A stretch of DNA of 64,000 bases, from positions 1,131,326 to 1,195,325 of the forward strand of contig NZ_KB905141.1 in NCBI RefSeq assembly GCF_000378225.1. Reading direction: 5' to 3'. This document shows positions 18,011-28,149 of this stretch, piece after piece; the first letter of the stretch is position 1; each line of letters starts with the position of its first letter. Source of the stretch: Methylophilus methylotrophus DSM 46235 = ATCC 53528 (GTDB lineage Bacteria > Pseudomonadota > Gammaproteobacteria > Burkholderiales > Methylophilaceae). A model generated the notes under the pieces. The model had not been told where the DNA came from. It did not search any database and was given only the letters and a program-made list of their open reading frames with translations. Both the position numbers and the translations under genes were made by a program.

Positions 18011-19438
18011 TTAAGTCGTCCTGGCTGGCAATCCCAGAAACTGGGCAACTTTAGGCAAGTACACCAGCACCAAGCGTTCAACCATCAGTACCGCAATCAG
18101 CGACAGCCCCAAAAATGGCAACAATATCGCCAATAGCACCGTTGCCACCACTGTTGCTACTGGCATACGCGTGTTTAGTCTGGTTTGCGCAAACGGCGCC
18201 CCTAATGTACTGGCCTGGCGCCTGCGCAACCACATGACCACACCACTGACCACGACAGCCACCAGCCCCAACGCCGTGAGTAAGCCCAATAGTTGATTAA
18301 ACCAGCCAAACAGCTGACCTTCGTGCACTGCGACGCCATAGCCAACCACCCGGTCAAGCATGGGTTTGTCTTCAAAATTGGTGCGCGACAAAATCGCGCC
18401 ATTTTGTGGGTCAAGGTTTACGGTGACGCGCGAGGGCCGATGCTGAGTATCCGACTTACCTACCCAGCCAGCATTGCGTCTGGAAGGTGCGGCGATCATC
18501 ACTGGGGGGGGTAATTGCAGCCCGGCCACATTCCTGACCATGGTATCGAGTGAGGCTGGCAAGACGGTTTGTTCAGGGATATCTGCAGTGAGCTGCCGGT
18601 CATGTCGGTGATGCGCATGCTCCTCACCTGGCGCAAGCATGCTGTTGGCCTCCTGCAATTCCTTCTGGCTGGTGAACCAGTCTTGTTTGATTTGCGTCTG
18701 GCTCGTTGCACCAAACTGGCGGACCTCTTTTAATAACCCACCCCAGGATTTGGTCCACGGCAAGCCAGAAATCAATAAAAACAAGACAAACAAAGCAATC
18801 CAAAAGCCGATGACTGCGTGCAGGTCGCGCCAGAATATACGCCGGGCAACCTTGCCAGATAGGGGCTGACCACTTGCAATGTGCAAGCGTGGATACAGCA
18901 CGCCAGCCAGCCCTTTTGCATCGCGCGGCCACCACAAAAACAACCCGGTCACTATCATTACAATCGCCCAGGAGGCAGCTAGTTCAACGAGATACGAGCC
19001 TTTATCCCCCATCAGCAACCGCCCATGCAGGCGATGAATCCATGGCATAAACCTGTCTTCCTCAGTGGCGACATTCATCACTTGCAACGTATATGGGTTG
19101 ACCAGCACCCGCCTGAGTTCACCCTGGTATATGAGCATGACGTGGGCCGGAGATTGAGGGCTCGCTGGCAATTGGTAGGCATTAAATTGCGCATGTGGCA
19201 AAACCTTTACGGCGGCCAGCGCCTGTGAAGTGACAGACTGCGGGACTTTTTCATTGGCCTTTACCTGATAAGCCGCCTCTTGATACGCCTCGAACTGCGG
19301 TTTAAACAGGTAAATGGCACCCGTGACCGCTAACAATACAATAAACGGCATGCAAAACAGACCTGCATAAAAATGCCAGCGCCATACTGTGTTGTATCCC
19401 AGCCATGGCGATTTTATGAAATAGCTTTTCGTGATCAA
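18011..19438 (-). CDS. PepSY-associated transmembrane protein
   Basis: This 475-residue inner-membrane protein has an N-terminal helix WHFYAGLFCMPFIVLLAVTGAIYLF, further helices near residues 150, 200, 370 and 430, and PepSY-type periplasmic domains. It resembles the PepSY_TM family that accompanies siderophore and copper receptors, where some members act as reductases. A His-rich stretch (EEHAHHRHDRQ) lies in the large periplasmic loop. It is the last gene of the leftward metal-uptake block, 25 bp after the TonB-dependent receptor. The metal it handles cannot be read from the sequence. Confidence 0.85.
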   Translation of the reverse strand: MITKSYFIKSPWLGYNTVWRWHFYAGLFCMPFIVLLAVTGAIYLFKPQFEAYQEAAYQVKANEKVPQSVTSQALAAVKVLPHAQFNAYQLPASPQSPAHVMLIYQGELRRVLVNPYTLQVMNVATEEDRFMPWIHRLHGRLLMGDKGSYLVELAASWAIVMIVTGLFLWWPRDAKGLAGVLYPRLHIASGQPLSGKVARRIFWRDLHAVIGFWIALFVLFLLISGLPWTKSWGGLLKEVRQFGATSQTQIKQDWFTSQKELQEANSMLAPGEEHAHHRHDRQLTADIPEQTVLPASLDTMVRNVAGLQLPPPVMIAAPSRRNAGWVGKSDTQHRPSRVTVNLDPQNGAILSRTNFEDKPMLDRVVGYGVAVHEGQLFGWFNQLLGLLTALGLVAVVVSGVVMWLRRRQASTLGAPFAQTRLNTRMPVATVVATVLLAILLPFLGLSLIAVLMVERLVLVYLPKVAQFLGLPARTT

Positions 19439-19463
19439 TCCTTACCAATAGTCTCGTGTTGCC

Positions 19464-21782
19464 CTAGTAATCAAACTTCAATTGCACGTAACCCGTGCGC
19501 TGCGGATAAGGGTGGAACACATACGCTTTGTAGTTGTTCAGGTTATCCACGCCCACACTCGCGGTGAACCTGTCTGTCAGCTTGTAATTGACTTTTACAT
19601 CGACAAAAAAGAACTTGCTGGTGCCGCCAAAGGTATCCGGGTGACTGTCACTATTATCCAGCGTGTTGTACTGCCTGCCGCTGTACCGCGCGCCAAGTGA
19701 ATATGTCAGGTTTGGGGTTTGATGATAGGTGGCCGCCAGCTTGTATTGCTGTTTGGGGATACGTAATGGTTTGTTGCCCTGCGTCGTTGGTGCGAGGTCG
19801 TTTTGCAGTATTTCAGCGTCTGTCAACGTGGCATTTGCCAACAGGTCCAATCCGTTGATTAAGACGTCTTCCCAAACGGATGAAATTTCAATGCCATTGG
19901 TACGCACGTGATCTACATTCTGGATAAAGCTGCACCCAGCCGCAGCGGTACAAGTCCCGGTGCCAAAAGGAATCGCTGCACCATTAATTGCGGTTTGGCT
20001 CACCAGCGCATCCAGCTTGGTTTCGTGGAAAAGGCTGGCACGAATCAGGCCATTCGAAAAGCGGCGTTCAACACTAAACTCACCAGAAATCACTTGTTCT
20101 GTTTTTAAATTGGGGTTGTTTTCTATGAGGGTGTTACCCTGGCTCAATTGCTGGTACAGCTCTGAGACTGTAGGAAAACGGTAAGCTTTACCGACTGACG
20201 CACGGAAGCCCCACTCCGGCTGTGGTTCAAAACTTAATGATAGTTTGGGTGAAAACTTGGTTTCAGACTGCGTGTCATAACTGACCGTTCTAAGACTGCC
20301 GCCCAAGGTTGCCTGATTGCGACCATCCTCTGCTTGCCAGTGTTCTGCACGGCCACCCAGTGTTAGTGCCCAGTGCGGATCCATCTGCCATTTATCCTGC
20401 ACATACACCGCCTGTGTTTGCGTTTGGCCGCGCGAGGAACCGAATAATGCGCCTCTGGTGCTACTGCTCCAATCCGCCGTATCATTGGTTTTGCTACGCA
20501 ACTCGTAATCATCAATGTGATAGCCAAACTCAATGTGGTGATGTTCCGGGCGGAAAATACCTCGCACGTCCAGTGCCTTCCAACCCGTGCCTTCCAAATC
20601 GGTCAACCGTCCAGCGCGATTGATGTATGGATTGCCCGCCGCCGTCGCAATATTGCCATTTTGGGTTAAAAAAGAGTTATTGGTTTTATCTTTCTGGTAA
20701 TCGTAATCAGACAAAGTCACTTGCCAGTCAAAAAAACCCTTTGTATTACTTTTCAGATCAAACGCCTGCATCACATGCAAAGCACTGCCCCTGCCGGGCG
20801 TAAAACCACTGACATCATAATTCACTCCATTGGCTGACACCCTACCGTTGTATATGGCATTGCCCGCCGCATCACGGACATAACTTTTTACATCCACGCG
20901 GCTATCCAAATCCCACACGCCAACGGTGTATGCGGCCTTTAAGTTGGGGGTGATGTCATATGCCAGTTTAATTTTGGTGGTCAGCTGGGTACTATCATCC
21001 AGTCCCGTTGCCCCAAAAGTCACGCGATTCCTGCCTAGCGGGTCAGTATCCCTAAACGCGCCTGTGACGCCAGTACGGCCACCCGCCGCGGTACCAGCAC
21101 TCACCGCATTGGCAAACTGCATGGGCTGGCTCTGGTTCTCAAGCCTGTCCACGTCTATCCAGAAACTGAAATCGTTAATTTTATTGCCCATAGACGCGGT
21201 TTCGTGATTGCCTCTAAAAGTCGAGTCCGTGCCATATCGCTTAAAACTTTGCGCAAAGGACTGCACGCTTGCATGCGACTCAAACTTGGAGGGCATACGC
21301 GTGTTCAGGTTAATCACCCCGCCCATTGAGTTGCCCGCATACAGCGCTGAAAATGGACCATACAAAATGCTCACACTTTCAATCTCCTCAGGGCTCACCA
21401 AGCCCCAACGTGGCGGAAAACTAAATGAATTCCCCAGCAAATTAGAGAGCAGCACCCCATCTGCATATAATAAAGTTTGCGCACTTGACAGCGTCCCTGT
21501 GGTCCTCGTGGCAATGGGCCCGTTTCTATCGCCGATATAACGCTCACGCACCTGGAAACTTGGCAGGTATTTTAATGTTTGCTGCGCAGTTGTCGCATTT
21601 ACCGTCTCTTGAATCTGTTTGCGGCTATAGGTTTCCACGGCAGCGGGGTGATTGGTAATGCGGCTATCCAATGGTGCCGCCGTTACCTCAACTTCATCGA
21701 GTTCGATTGGCTTGTCGTGATCGGCATATGCCAGCCAGGGCATTGCAGATACGATGACCAATGCGATTTTTGTTTTGTTCAT
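19464..21782 (-). CDS. TonB-dependent outer-membrane receptor
   Basis: The 772-residue product has a signal peptide (ending AYADHD), a TonB-box-like ELDEVEVTAAPLD, a plug domain (RTTGTLSSAQTLLYADGVLL, SVSILYGPFSALYAGNSMGGVINLNT) and a 22-strand barrel ending in the C-terminal aromatic YVQLKFDY. Such receptors import iron-siderophore, haem or other metal complexes using TonB energy. It lies 45 bp after the copper-receptor-like gene and just before a PepSY protein. Substrate is unknown; metal uptake is inferred from the neighbours. Confidence 0.9.
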   Translation of the reverse strand: MNKTKIALVIVSAMPWLAYADHDKPIELDEVEVTAAPLDSRITNHPAAVETYSRKQIQETVNATTAQQTLKYLPSFQVRERYIGDRNGPIATRTTGTLSSAQTLLYADGVLLSNLLGNSFSFPPRWGLVSPEEIESVSILYGPFSALYAGNSMGGVINLNTRMPSKFESHASVQSFAQSFKRYGTDSTFRGNHETASMGNKINDFSFWIDVDRLENQSQPMQFANAVSAGTAAGGRTGVTGAFRDTDPLGRNRVTFGATGLDDSTQLTTKIKLAYDITPNLKAAYTVGVWDLDSRVDVKSYVRDAAGNAIYNGRVSANGVNYDVSGFTPGRGSALHVMQAFDLKSNTKGFFDWQVTLSDYDYQKDKTNNSFLTQNGNIATAAGNPYINRAGRLTDLEGTGWKALDVRGIFRPEHHHIEFGYHIDDYELRSKTNDTADWSSSTRGALFGSSRGQTQTQAVYVQDKWQMDPHWALTLGGRAEHWQAEDGRNQATLGGSLRTVSYDTQSETKFSPKLSLSFEPQPEWGFRASVGKAYRFPTVSELYQQLSQGNTLIENNPNLKTEQVISGEFSVERRFSNGLIRASLFHETKLDALVSQTAINGAAIPFGTGTCTAAAGCSFIQNVDHVRTNGIEISSVWEDVLINGLDLLANATLTDAEILQNDLAPTTQGNKPLRIPKQQYKLAATYHQTPNLTYSLGARYSGRQYNTLDNSDSHPDTFGGTSKFFFVDVKVNYKLTDRFTASVGVDNLNNYKAYVFHPYPQRTGYVQLKFDY

Positions 21783-21827
21783 TGTGACCCTCCCTGGGTA
21801 AATCGGACGCCTGATGTCATCATGTTT

Positions 21828-23999
21828 TTAGTAAAAGAATGTGACTGCGATATTTACCGAACGTCCCCAGCCAGGCACCTGCAAACCTTGGCGTATGGTT
21901 GCAACCATGGTTGCCCCTTGTCCTAGATAGGCGCCTCCTGTCGGATCAAAGTAAAGTTTATCCAGTAAGTTTTCCAGCCCTAAATCCAATCGCGCTTTTT
22001 TCCACTCATAGCTGGTGTATATGTCCAGTAACATATAACCAGGCGTTTCGTTTTCATTACGGATTGCTTGAACACGAGACTTGTTGCTGAACATACGTGT
22101 TTGAACCCGGTTTTTCCAAGCGCCATCAGCATGCAGCAAAGCTAACTTGGCATTGAGTGGCATGATGGCGTAGAGGTCATCATTGCTGACCGTGTTTTTG
22201 CCGCGCACATAATTCACATCCAGTTGCAGACCCAGACTCCCCCATGCACTGTCTGCCACCAATGTTTTTTTGGCGTTTAAATCAACACCAAACATCCTTG
22301 CGTTTTGATTGCTCAGTGTCAGGTTGGAAAAGCCGTCGGTACGTGTAGCACAAGTAACGCCTACACTGGCACAGGTAGCGGCGTCGATATAGTCATGCAC
22401 ATAGCGGTAGAATGGTGTCACTTTCACTTGCCAGTTCCGACGTTCAGCATCATGCCAGTCCGCCGTGAGTTGCAAGGTGTGCGACTTTTCAGGGGCCAGA
22501 TTGAGATTGCCCACATAACCGTTACCATCCCCAAACCAATTGTTCATGTTCATGACCATGGTGTTGGTATTTGCCCAGGTATAGCGTTCATAAAGATTGG
22601 GAGAACGCATTTTGAGGGCGTAGCCAAACTCATAGTGTTGGATAGCATCCGGGTTGTATCTGGCGAGCAGGGTGCTGTCCACATTGTTGTCGGTCTGGCT
22701 TTTATCATTGGCATTAAAAATAGCTGCCGCCGCACCATAACCAGCCATGCCGGCCAATGTGGGGTTATAACCTTGCACATTGTCTGCATCTGATTTCACC
22801 TGACTCAAACGCAGACCTGCTTGCGTCCACCATTGCGATGACCATGTAGCCTCCCATTCGGCATAGATATCATTACGATCACGTTTGCCATTGTTGATAT
22901 TTTGAAAGGTATTGGGCGCCATCATCATGCCGGTACCTGAGGGTGGCCAATCATCCTCCAGTCCATAGCGCTGCAGGTCCAGTCCAAGTCGCAGGGTGTC
23001 GCGCGGGCTGAATAGCCAGTCCAACTGGGTATTAAAGCCAGTGGTGTTGCCACGGGCATTCATCGGCATGCCTGGGGCATTGCCATACCAGAATTGTTTA
23101 TCGGCACCAAAATTCATGGTATGCCGTGTGTGCTCATAATACAGACGACTTTGCCATGTTCCCCAGTCATATTTGGCCTCGTGCCGGAGCTGATATTGCT
23201 CGCTACGGTTACCTGTCATATCCATGCGCTGGTTAGGAAAGCCTTGCTTGCCGATATCTTGCAGACCCAATTTAAATTCGAACAAATGGTTGTCGACTTG
23301 AAATCCCAAGGCCAGGGCATGATTGGTTGACCGGTATGCAGTCGAGCCAATCTCGTCCGCATCCAGCCACCCTCGGCCAGTCGCTGCCAGACCAGCGGAC
23401 TTGAATGCGCCTCCTGCACGTGCATTATTTGCATCAACGGTTGCACCGGTATAACGCAAATACATTTGCTGGTTAGCGACAGATGCAGAGGCATTGACGC
23501 CAAATGCGTCGTTATTGCTGCGATAAAACGTATTCAGGCTGGCATGCTTCAATAGCTGATCATCCATAGCAAATTCGGGTGCAGCCGAGTTGACAATGAT
23601 GCTACCTGCAATGCTGTCACCACCGACACTGACGGGGGCGAGGCCTTTATAAACCTTCGCATCAGCAATATTGGTCGGCGCAATGTAAGAAAGTGCCGGA
23701 TTCATGTGATTGGCACAACTCGAAATCAAATCCATGCCATCCACCTTGATGCGAATACGGTCATCAGCCAATCCCTGCATCATGGGTACACTCGAAACAC
23801 CGCCATTACGGCGCAACTGCAAACCAAACAGGTCGCTTAACACGCTGGCGCTGTCCCCGCCTGCTTGGGCTGCATTTTGTTGTTGTACAGAGGCTGTGTG
23901 TTTGGTCGCAGTGACTTCAATTTTCTCAATGTCTATGGACTCGGCATGTGCCATCATGGGCAAGGCCATTAAAACAGGCAAATATAGTTTGGATTGCAT
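21828..23999 (-). CDS. TonB-dependent copper receptor, OprC/NosA-like
   Basis: A 723-residue outer-membrane receptor with signal peptide (ending AHAES), TonB box IEKIEVTATK, plug and barrel ending VNIAVTFFY. The plug segment DGMDLISSCANHMNPALSYI contains C95-A-N-H-M99. A Cys-x3-Met pair at this place is the copper-binding feature known from Pseudomonas OprC, and the surrounding plug sequence resembles OprC/NosA. This makes copper the likely ligand. The barrel is unusually rich in Met (for example MMMAPNTF and TMVMNMNNW). It is preceded by a small helix-turn-helix gene and followed by a second receptor and a PepSY protein. Confidence 0.88.
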   Translation of the reverse strand: MQSKLYLPVLMALPMMAHAESIDIEKIEVTATKHTASVQQQNAAQAGGDSASVLSDLFGLQLRRNGGVSSVPMMQGLADDRIRIKVDGMDLISSCANHMNPALSYIAPTNIADAKVYKGLAPVSVGGDSIAGSIIVNSAAPEFAMDDQLLKHASLNTFYRSNNDAFGVNASASVANQQMYLRYTGATVDANNARAGGAFKSAGLAATGRGWLDADEIGSTAYRSTNHALALGFQVDNHLFEFKLGLQDIGKQGFPNQRMDMTGNRSEQYQLRHEAKYDWGTWQSRLYYEHTRHTMNFGADKQFWYGNAPGMPMNARGNTTGFNTQLDWLFSPRDTLRLGLDLQRYGLEDDWPPSGTGMMMAPNTFQNINNGKRDRNDIYAEWEATWSSQWWTQAGLRLSQVKSDADNVQGYNPTLAGMAGYGAAAAIFNANDKSQTDNNVDSTLLARYNPDAIQHYEFGYALKMRSPNLYERYTWANTNTMVMNMNNWFGDGNGYVGNLNLAPEKSHTLQLTADWHDAERRNWQVKVTPFYRYVHDYIDAATCASVGVTCATRTDGFSNLTLSNQNARMFGVDLNAKKTLVADSAWGSLGLQLDVNYVRGKNTVSNDDLYAIMPLNAKLALLHADGAWKNRVQTRMFSNKSRVQAIRNENETPGYMLLDIYTSYEWKKARLDLGLENLLDKLYFDPTGGAYLGQGATMVATIRQGLQVPGWGRSVNIAVTFFY

Positions 24000-24074
24000 A
24001 CAAACTCCCGGAGCGCCACAGTCATGGATAGGCTGCGGCTGAACTCTCTTTTAATTATTTTGGTGTTGACTTCG

Positions 24075-24323
24075 TCATGCTGCGAAGACTTGCCTGGTAT
24101 CCGCTTCAGGCTGCCAACGTATCAATGCACTGATATCACAGGAAAAATAGGTGCATAGCTTGCCCAGATGCTCGGTACATGCGTTGTAGGTAGGATTTTT
24201 GATCATGCGGTGCAGGGTCATACGGCTGATGCCGGTAGCGTCAGCGACTTCTTTGAGGGTGATGTGGCGTTTCCACTCCACCTGTTTGGCAAATATCATT
24301 GCCTGTAGATTGATAATAATCAT
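24075..24323 (-). CDS. Small Cro/CI-type helix-turn-helix regulator
   Basis: The 82-residue product contains a helix-turn-helix (TLKEVADATGISRMTLHRMIKN, about residues 22-43) followed by LGKLCTYFSCDISALIRW, the usual 'low-copy regulator' pattern of XRE-family proteins. A GGAG ribosome site precedes ATG 24323. It lies 75 bp upstream of the copper-receptor-like gene on the same strand, so it may regulate that block. Two Cys residues (Cys48 and Cys63 approximately) and a third could bind metal, but that is speculation. Confidence 0.75.
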   Translation of the reverse strand: MIIINLQAMIFAKQVEWKRHITLKEVADATGISRMTLHRMIKNPTYNACTEHLGKLCTYFSCDISALIRWQPEADTRQVFAA

Positions 24324-24327
24324 GAGA

Positions 24328-24407
24328 TGACTCCATCATTGCCTGAGTTGCAGGCAGACTCATAAGCCGTCAGATCACCTGACGGAACTAGACTGAGTGT
24401 GGAGTCA
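24328..24407. repeat. Nested inverted repeats upstream of the helix-turn-helix gene
   Basis: The outer arms TGACTCCA (24328-24335) and TGGAGTCA (24400-24407) enclose a CCGTCAG-ATCAC-CTGACGG hairpin (24367-24385) and a GCCT...AGGC pair. The region spans the 3' end of the DUF2946-like gene and the leader of the regulator gene. There is no T-run, so it is either an RNA structure between the two cistrons or an operator; I cannot tell which. Confidence 0.5.
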
Positions 24408-24822
24408 ATGGGGGAGCGCGTGAAAGATGCGCAGTAGGATAAAAACTGGCAACAACAGGCGCCTGATACTCGCTTAAGGCGATTGTTGCCTGTGTTTTCT
24501 GAAACAGAATATATGCAGGGCTATGGGCTGGGATAGTCACCTGATCCAGCGCCATCTGGCAAAACGGGCAATGATTAAGATGATGACTCAATGACACCGG
24601 TTTTTGCGAAGGCTGGTAATCAATCAGGGTGGAGCGCAGCTTGCCCTCTGTGGTAATGACCTGAATGAAGAGTTTGTTGCCCTGTGAAGAACACACTTCC
24701 TGCACAAAAGTTTTACCACTTTGCATGGGGAAAGCCACAGTCAATGTTGGCATAAGTGAGGCCAGCATGATTGCCATCAAGGCCATGTGCGCCATCCAAC
24801 GTTGAAATTTGACTGTTACCAT
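24388..24822 (-). CDS. DUF2946-like secreted protein, possibly copper related
   Basis: The 144-residue protein begins with a hydrophobic segment (MAHMALMAIMLASLMPTLTVAF) acting as signal or anchor. The mature part has one early Cys (QEVCSSQG), a HHLNHCPFCQMAL motif with paired Cys and three His in the centre, and a short RAPP motif near the C terminus. This arrangement is typical of DUF2946 proteins, which often sit beside copper-uptake receptors. It is first in the leftward block that leads into the helix-turn-helix and copper-receptor genes. Confidence 0.75.
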   Translation of the reverse strand: MVTVKFQRWMAHMALMAIMLASLMPTLTVAFPMQSGKTFVQEVCSSQGNKLFIQVITTEGKLRSTLIDYQPSQKPVSLSHHLNHCPFCQMALDQVTIPAHSPAYILFQKTQATIALSEYQAPVVASFYPTAHLSRAPPLTPHSV

Positions 24823-24884
24823 CCGGGCATTTTAACGACAATCCTTTAGAATAGACAAGCGTTTCAATTGACACAGGACAAACC

Positions 24885-25781
24885 ATGGCCGGATCCAGCT
24901 TACTGGCATTACTTGATGACATCACCACCATGCTCGATGATGTATCGGTCATGAGCCAACTGGCTGCCAAGAAAACCGCGGGCGTGCTGGGGGATGACCT
25001 GGCCCTCAATGCTCAACAGGTGACAGGGATTGCGTCAAAAAGGGAGCTTCCGGTGGTGTGGGCGGTGGCACGTGGTTCGTTCATCAACAAACTGATTTTA
25101 GTGCCTGCCGCTTTATTGATCAGCGCCTTTTTACCCTGGCTGATTACGCCCTTACTCATGCTGGGTGGTGCTTTTTTGTGTTTTGAAGGTTTTGAAAAGA
25201 TCTGGCATAAATTGCGTCATGACAAAGAAGAGGATGCGCATACACAGGCCGTGCATAGCGCAATGCTGCAGCCAGCCACTGATTTAGTGAGCCTGGAAAA
25301 TGAAAAAATAAAGGGGGCAGTGCGTACTGACTTTATCCTTTCAGCCGAAATTATTGTGATTGCCCTGGGGGTTGTGGCCGAAGCAGCGTTGACGCAGCGC
25401 ATCCTGGTGCTTTCCTTGATTGCGATCCTCATGACCATAGGGGTCTATGGCCTCGTTGCCCTTATCGTCAAAATGGACGATATCGGCCTGTGGCTCATGC
25501 AGCGTCAAGGCCAAAGTGTGATGTCACAAGCCACACGCAAATTCGGCTGGGGGTTGGTGCAAGCGGTCCCTTACCTGATGCGCCTGCTGAGCGTGTTAGG
25601 CACGGCTGCCATGTTTCTGGTAGGCGGCGGCATTATCGTCCACGGCATCCATCCGTTACACACATTCGTTGAGCAGTTTCCCCAATGGTCTTTGCTTTTG
25701 AATATGACTGTTGGCGTGCTTGTGGGTGCAATTCTTACGTGCTTAATAAATATCGTTAAGTTAATTATTAACAAGCACTAG
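24885..25781 (+). CDS. DUF808/YedI family inner-membrane protein
   Basis: A 298-residue membrane protein of the DUF808 family: N-terminal [20 protein letters not shown], the [49 protein letters not shown] segment broken into two helices, and further helices at about residues 145-200 and 230-295. Function is unknown; its E. coli homologue is YedI. It starts at ATG 24885 behind AGGAC and is divergent from the DUF2946-like gene, 62 bp apart. Confidence 0.9.
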   Translation: MAGSSLLALLDDITTMLDDVSVMSQLAAKKTAGVLGDDLALNAQQVTGIASKRELPVVWAVARGSFINKLILVPAALLISAFLPWLITPLLMLGGAFLCFEGFEKIWHKLRHDKEEDAHTQAVHSAMLQPATDLVSLENEKIKGAVRTDFILSAEIIVIALGVVAEAALTQRILVLSLIAILMTIGVYGLVALIVKMDDIGLWLMQRQGQSVMSQATRKFGWGLVQAVPYLMRLLSVLGTAAMFLVGGGIIVHGIHPLHTFVEQFPQWSLLLNMTVGVLVGAILTCLINIVKLIINKH

Positions 25782-25827
25782 TTTTTTTCTAACCCCTTGT
25801 TAGAATTAACAAAAACAAGGGGGCTTC

Positions 25828-28149
25828 ATGACACTTTCTCGTCAAGTCATTGTTGTTGCATTATCCGTTTCATGCATTTGCCTGCTGGCAACCTTCAATG
25901 CAACACCCGAAACTGTGCTGTGGCTGGATAATATCCACTGGTTTGCAACGATTACCGCCTGCCTGACGCTGGCCACTTTGGGTTATTTCCGTGCCAATCC
26001 GGCGCATCGCCCCTGTAAACGCTGGTTTGTCATTGGCACATTCGTCTATTTTACTGGCGGCCTGTTATGGATATTTGAAGTACTCAGCGATCAAACTACC
26101 TTCCCGGCCCATTCTGATATCTTTTACCCACTGATGGGCCCCTGTCTCATCGTCGGCTTCGTCGTTGCCTTGCGTAGCCAACTCTCTCGCGCTAAAACAC
26201 TGGCTTTTACAATTGATGCACTATCTTTTAGTGTGGCCGTCATCGGGTATATATTGATTTCTTATTTGCCCAAGGCCACAGAAGTCAGTGCGCTGGAATT
26301 AACGGTCCTCACCGCATATCCTGCCAGTATGCTCAGCGCGGCCCTGGTGTCACTTTTGCTGATCCCGTATTTAAGGCCCACTGGTTTGCGGCCCTGGTTG
26401 ATGCTGAGTGCCGGGCTCTCGCTGCTGGGCATCTGCTGGATGCAATGGAACCTGAATGCACTCAACCACACGCCACAGACCAGTTTGTGGATTAATTACG
26501 GCTTTTCTGCCGCTGACATACTCATAGGCGCAGGCCTGTATGGCTGGCAGGTGCGTATCGCCAAAAACGTCAGTTATCACCGGCAGTGCCGCAGGCTCCG
26601 CAGCTGGATCCCGGTGCTTGCTTTTGTCTTTAGCATCAGTTCATTAATGCTCATCTGGTGGCAAAGTGGCCCACATCCTTATGCCTATCACATTGCCATC
26701 GGTTCGGTGACAGCCATCCTGATTTTTGCAACAATCAGGCAAAGTATCCTGCTGCGTGAAAGTGAGCGGTTATTGCATGCCGAGAAGCGCCTGGCCGAAA
26801 AGGAGTTGGAGTACCAGCAGCTGTCTCGGCATGACCCTCTGACCCACCTGCCTAACCGGCTTGCCATGCTGAATTTGCTCGAACATGCCATTATTGGTGC
26901 AGCCAGTGAGAGCGGCATGGTGGCCTTGATGATGATAGACCTGAAGCATTTCCAGAGCATTAACGACAGTTTTGGCCACAAAACCGGCGATCTTTTCTTG
27001 ATTGAGACTGCCCATCGCCTGCAATATATTGCGCATGACTGCGGTGAACTGGGACGCGTACACGGCGATAAATTTGCCCTCATTATCACCCGACGCAAAA
27101 CCGATGCGGAGTTAGTCCACCTGGCCCATAACCTATGCAAAATCGTGCATAAACCTGTGATGATCGAAAATCACGAGCTCATGCTGGATGCGTGTATAGG
27201 AATCAGCCTGTATCCACGCGATGGCAACAACAGCGAACAGCTCGCACGCAATGCCAATACCGCCCTCTCGCATGCCAAACGCTCAAGCCAGCATCTGTTT
27301 CTTTTTTACAGCAAAGAGCAAACCAAGCAGGCGCAAAACCGCTTCAAGCTGGATGTGCAATTGCGCAAAGCTATTCGCAGACAAGAGTTTTTCCTGCAGT
27401 TCCAGCCTATTTTCTGCCTGGATAAGCAAACACCCCGCATGGTTAAAATTGAAGCGCTTATTCGCTGGCGAAACTACAAGGGAGATATCATCCCTCCTGC
27501 TGAATTCATTCCTTATGCAGAGCAATCGGGCTTGATTCTGCCACTGGGAGAATGGCTGATTGCCGAAGCCTTCCGTCGTTTGTCAGACCTCACCAATCAC
27601 GGAGCCCAATCAGTGGGGCTTTCCATCAACATTTCCCCCAGACAATTCCGAGACCATGGCCTGCCATTAAGGATTGCCCAGCAATTAAAACAACATGCCA
27701 TTTCACCTGCCCGCATTACCCTCGAAATCACCGAAAGCGCAGTGTTTGAACATGAGGAGCAGGCATTGGAAATGCTTAAACAGCTAAAAGCGATTGGGGT
27801 ACGGATATCTCTGGATGACTTTGGCGTGGGCAACTCGTCACTGTTTAAACTCAAACACTTGCCGATTGATGAACTCAAGATAGACCGTGCATTTATGGTG
27901 GATGTCCCAGAGAGCAGTGCTGATAGTGAAATAGTCAGCACCATCGTCAAAACTGCCGGTATTCTGGGAATTTCAGTCGTGGTTGAAGGCGTAGAAACCC
28001 AGGCTCAACTCGACTTCTTGCGCCAAACTGGTTGTGACTGCATTCAAGGCTTCCTGCTCGGCAAGCCTATGCATATTGAAGACATCCACGCCTTGTTGCC
28101 TGATGCCATGACGACTGACCGGCCAGCTACCAAAGAAGCGTTAATGTAA
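25828..28149 (+). CDS. Membrane GGDEF-EAL protein with degenerate GGDEF motif
   Basis: The 773-residue protein has an N-terminal membrane domain of about eight helices (residues 1-300), a short coiled linker, a GGDEF-like domain (about 325-485) and an EAL domain (about 500-755). The cyclase signature is changed to HGDKF (412-416) and should be inactive. The EAL triplet (542-544), the N.SPRQF segment and DDFGVGNSS/KIDRAF are kept, so the likely activity is c-di-GMP hydrolysis with the GGDEF domain perhaps binding GTP. A strong AAGGGGG ribosome site precedes ATG 25828. Its 3' end overlaps the convergent DUF1905 gene by 23 bp. Confidence 0.9.
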   Translation: MTLSRQVIVVALSVSCICLLATFNATPETVLWLDNIHWFATITACLTLATLGYFRANPAHRPCKRWFVIGTFVYFTGGLLWIFEVLSDQTTFPAHSDIFYPLMGPCLIVGFVVALRSQLSRAKTLAFTIDALSFSVAVIGYILISYLPKATEVSALELTVLTAYPASMLSAALVSLLLIPYLRPTGLRPWLMLSAGLSLLGICWMQWNLNALNHTPQTSLWINYGFSAADILIGAGLYGWQVRIAKNVSYHRQCRRLRSWIPVLAFVFSISSLMLIWWQSGPHPYAYHIAIGSVTAILIFATIRQSILLRESERLLHAEKRLAEKELEYQQLSRHDPLTHLPNRLAMLNLLEHAIIGAASESGMVALMMIDLKHFQSINDSFGHKTGDLFLIETAHRLQYIAHDCGELGRVHGDKFALIITRRKTDAELVHLAHNLCKIVHKPVMIENHELMLDACIGISLYPRDGNNSEQLARNANTALSHAKRSSQHLFLFYSKEQTKQAQNRFKLDVQLRKAIRRQEFFLQFQPIFCLDKQTPRMVKIEALIRWRNYKGDIIPPAEFIPYAEQSGLILPLGEWLIAEAFRRLSDLTNHGAQSVGLSINISPRQFRDHGLPLRIAQQLKQHAISPARITLEITESAVFEHEEQALEMLKQLKAIGVRISLDDFGVGNSSLFKLKHLPIDELKIDRAFMVDVPESSADSEIVSTIVKTAGILGISVVVEGVETQAQLDFLRQTGCDCIQGFLLGKPMHIEDIHALLPDAMTTDRPATKEALM

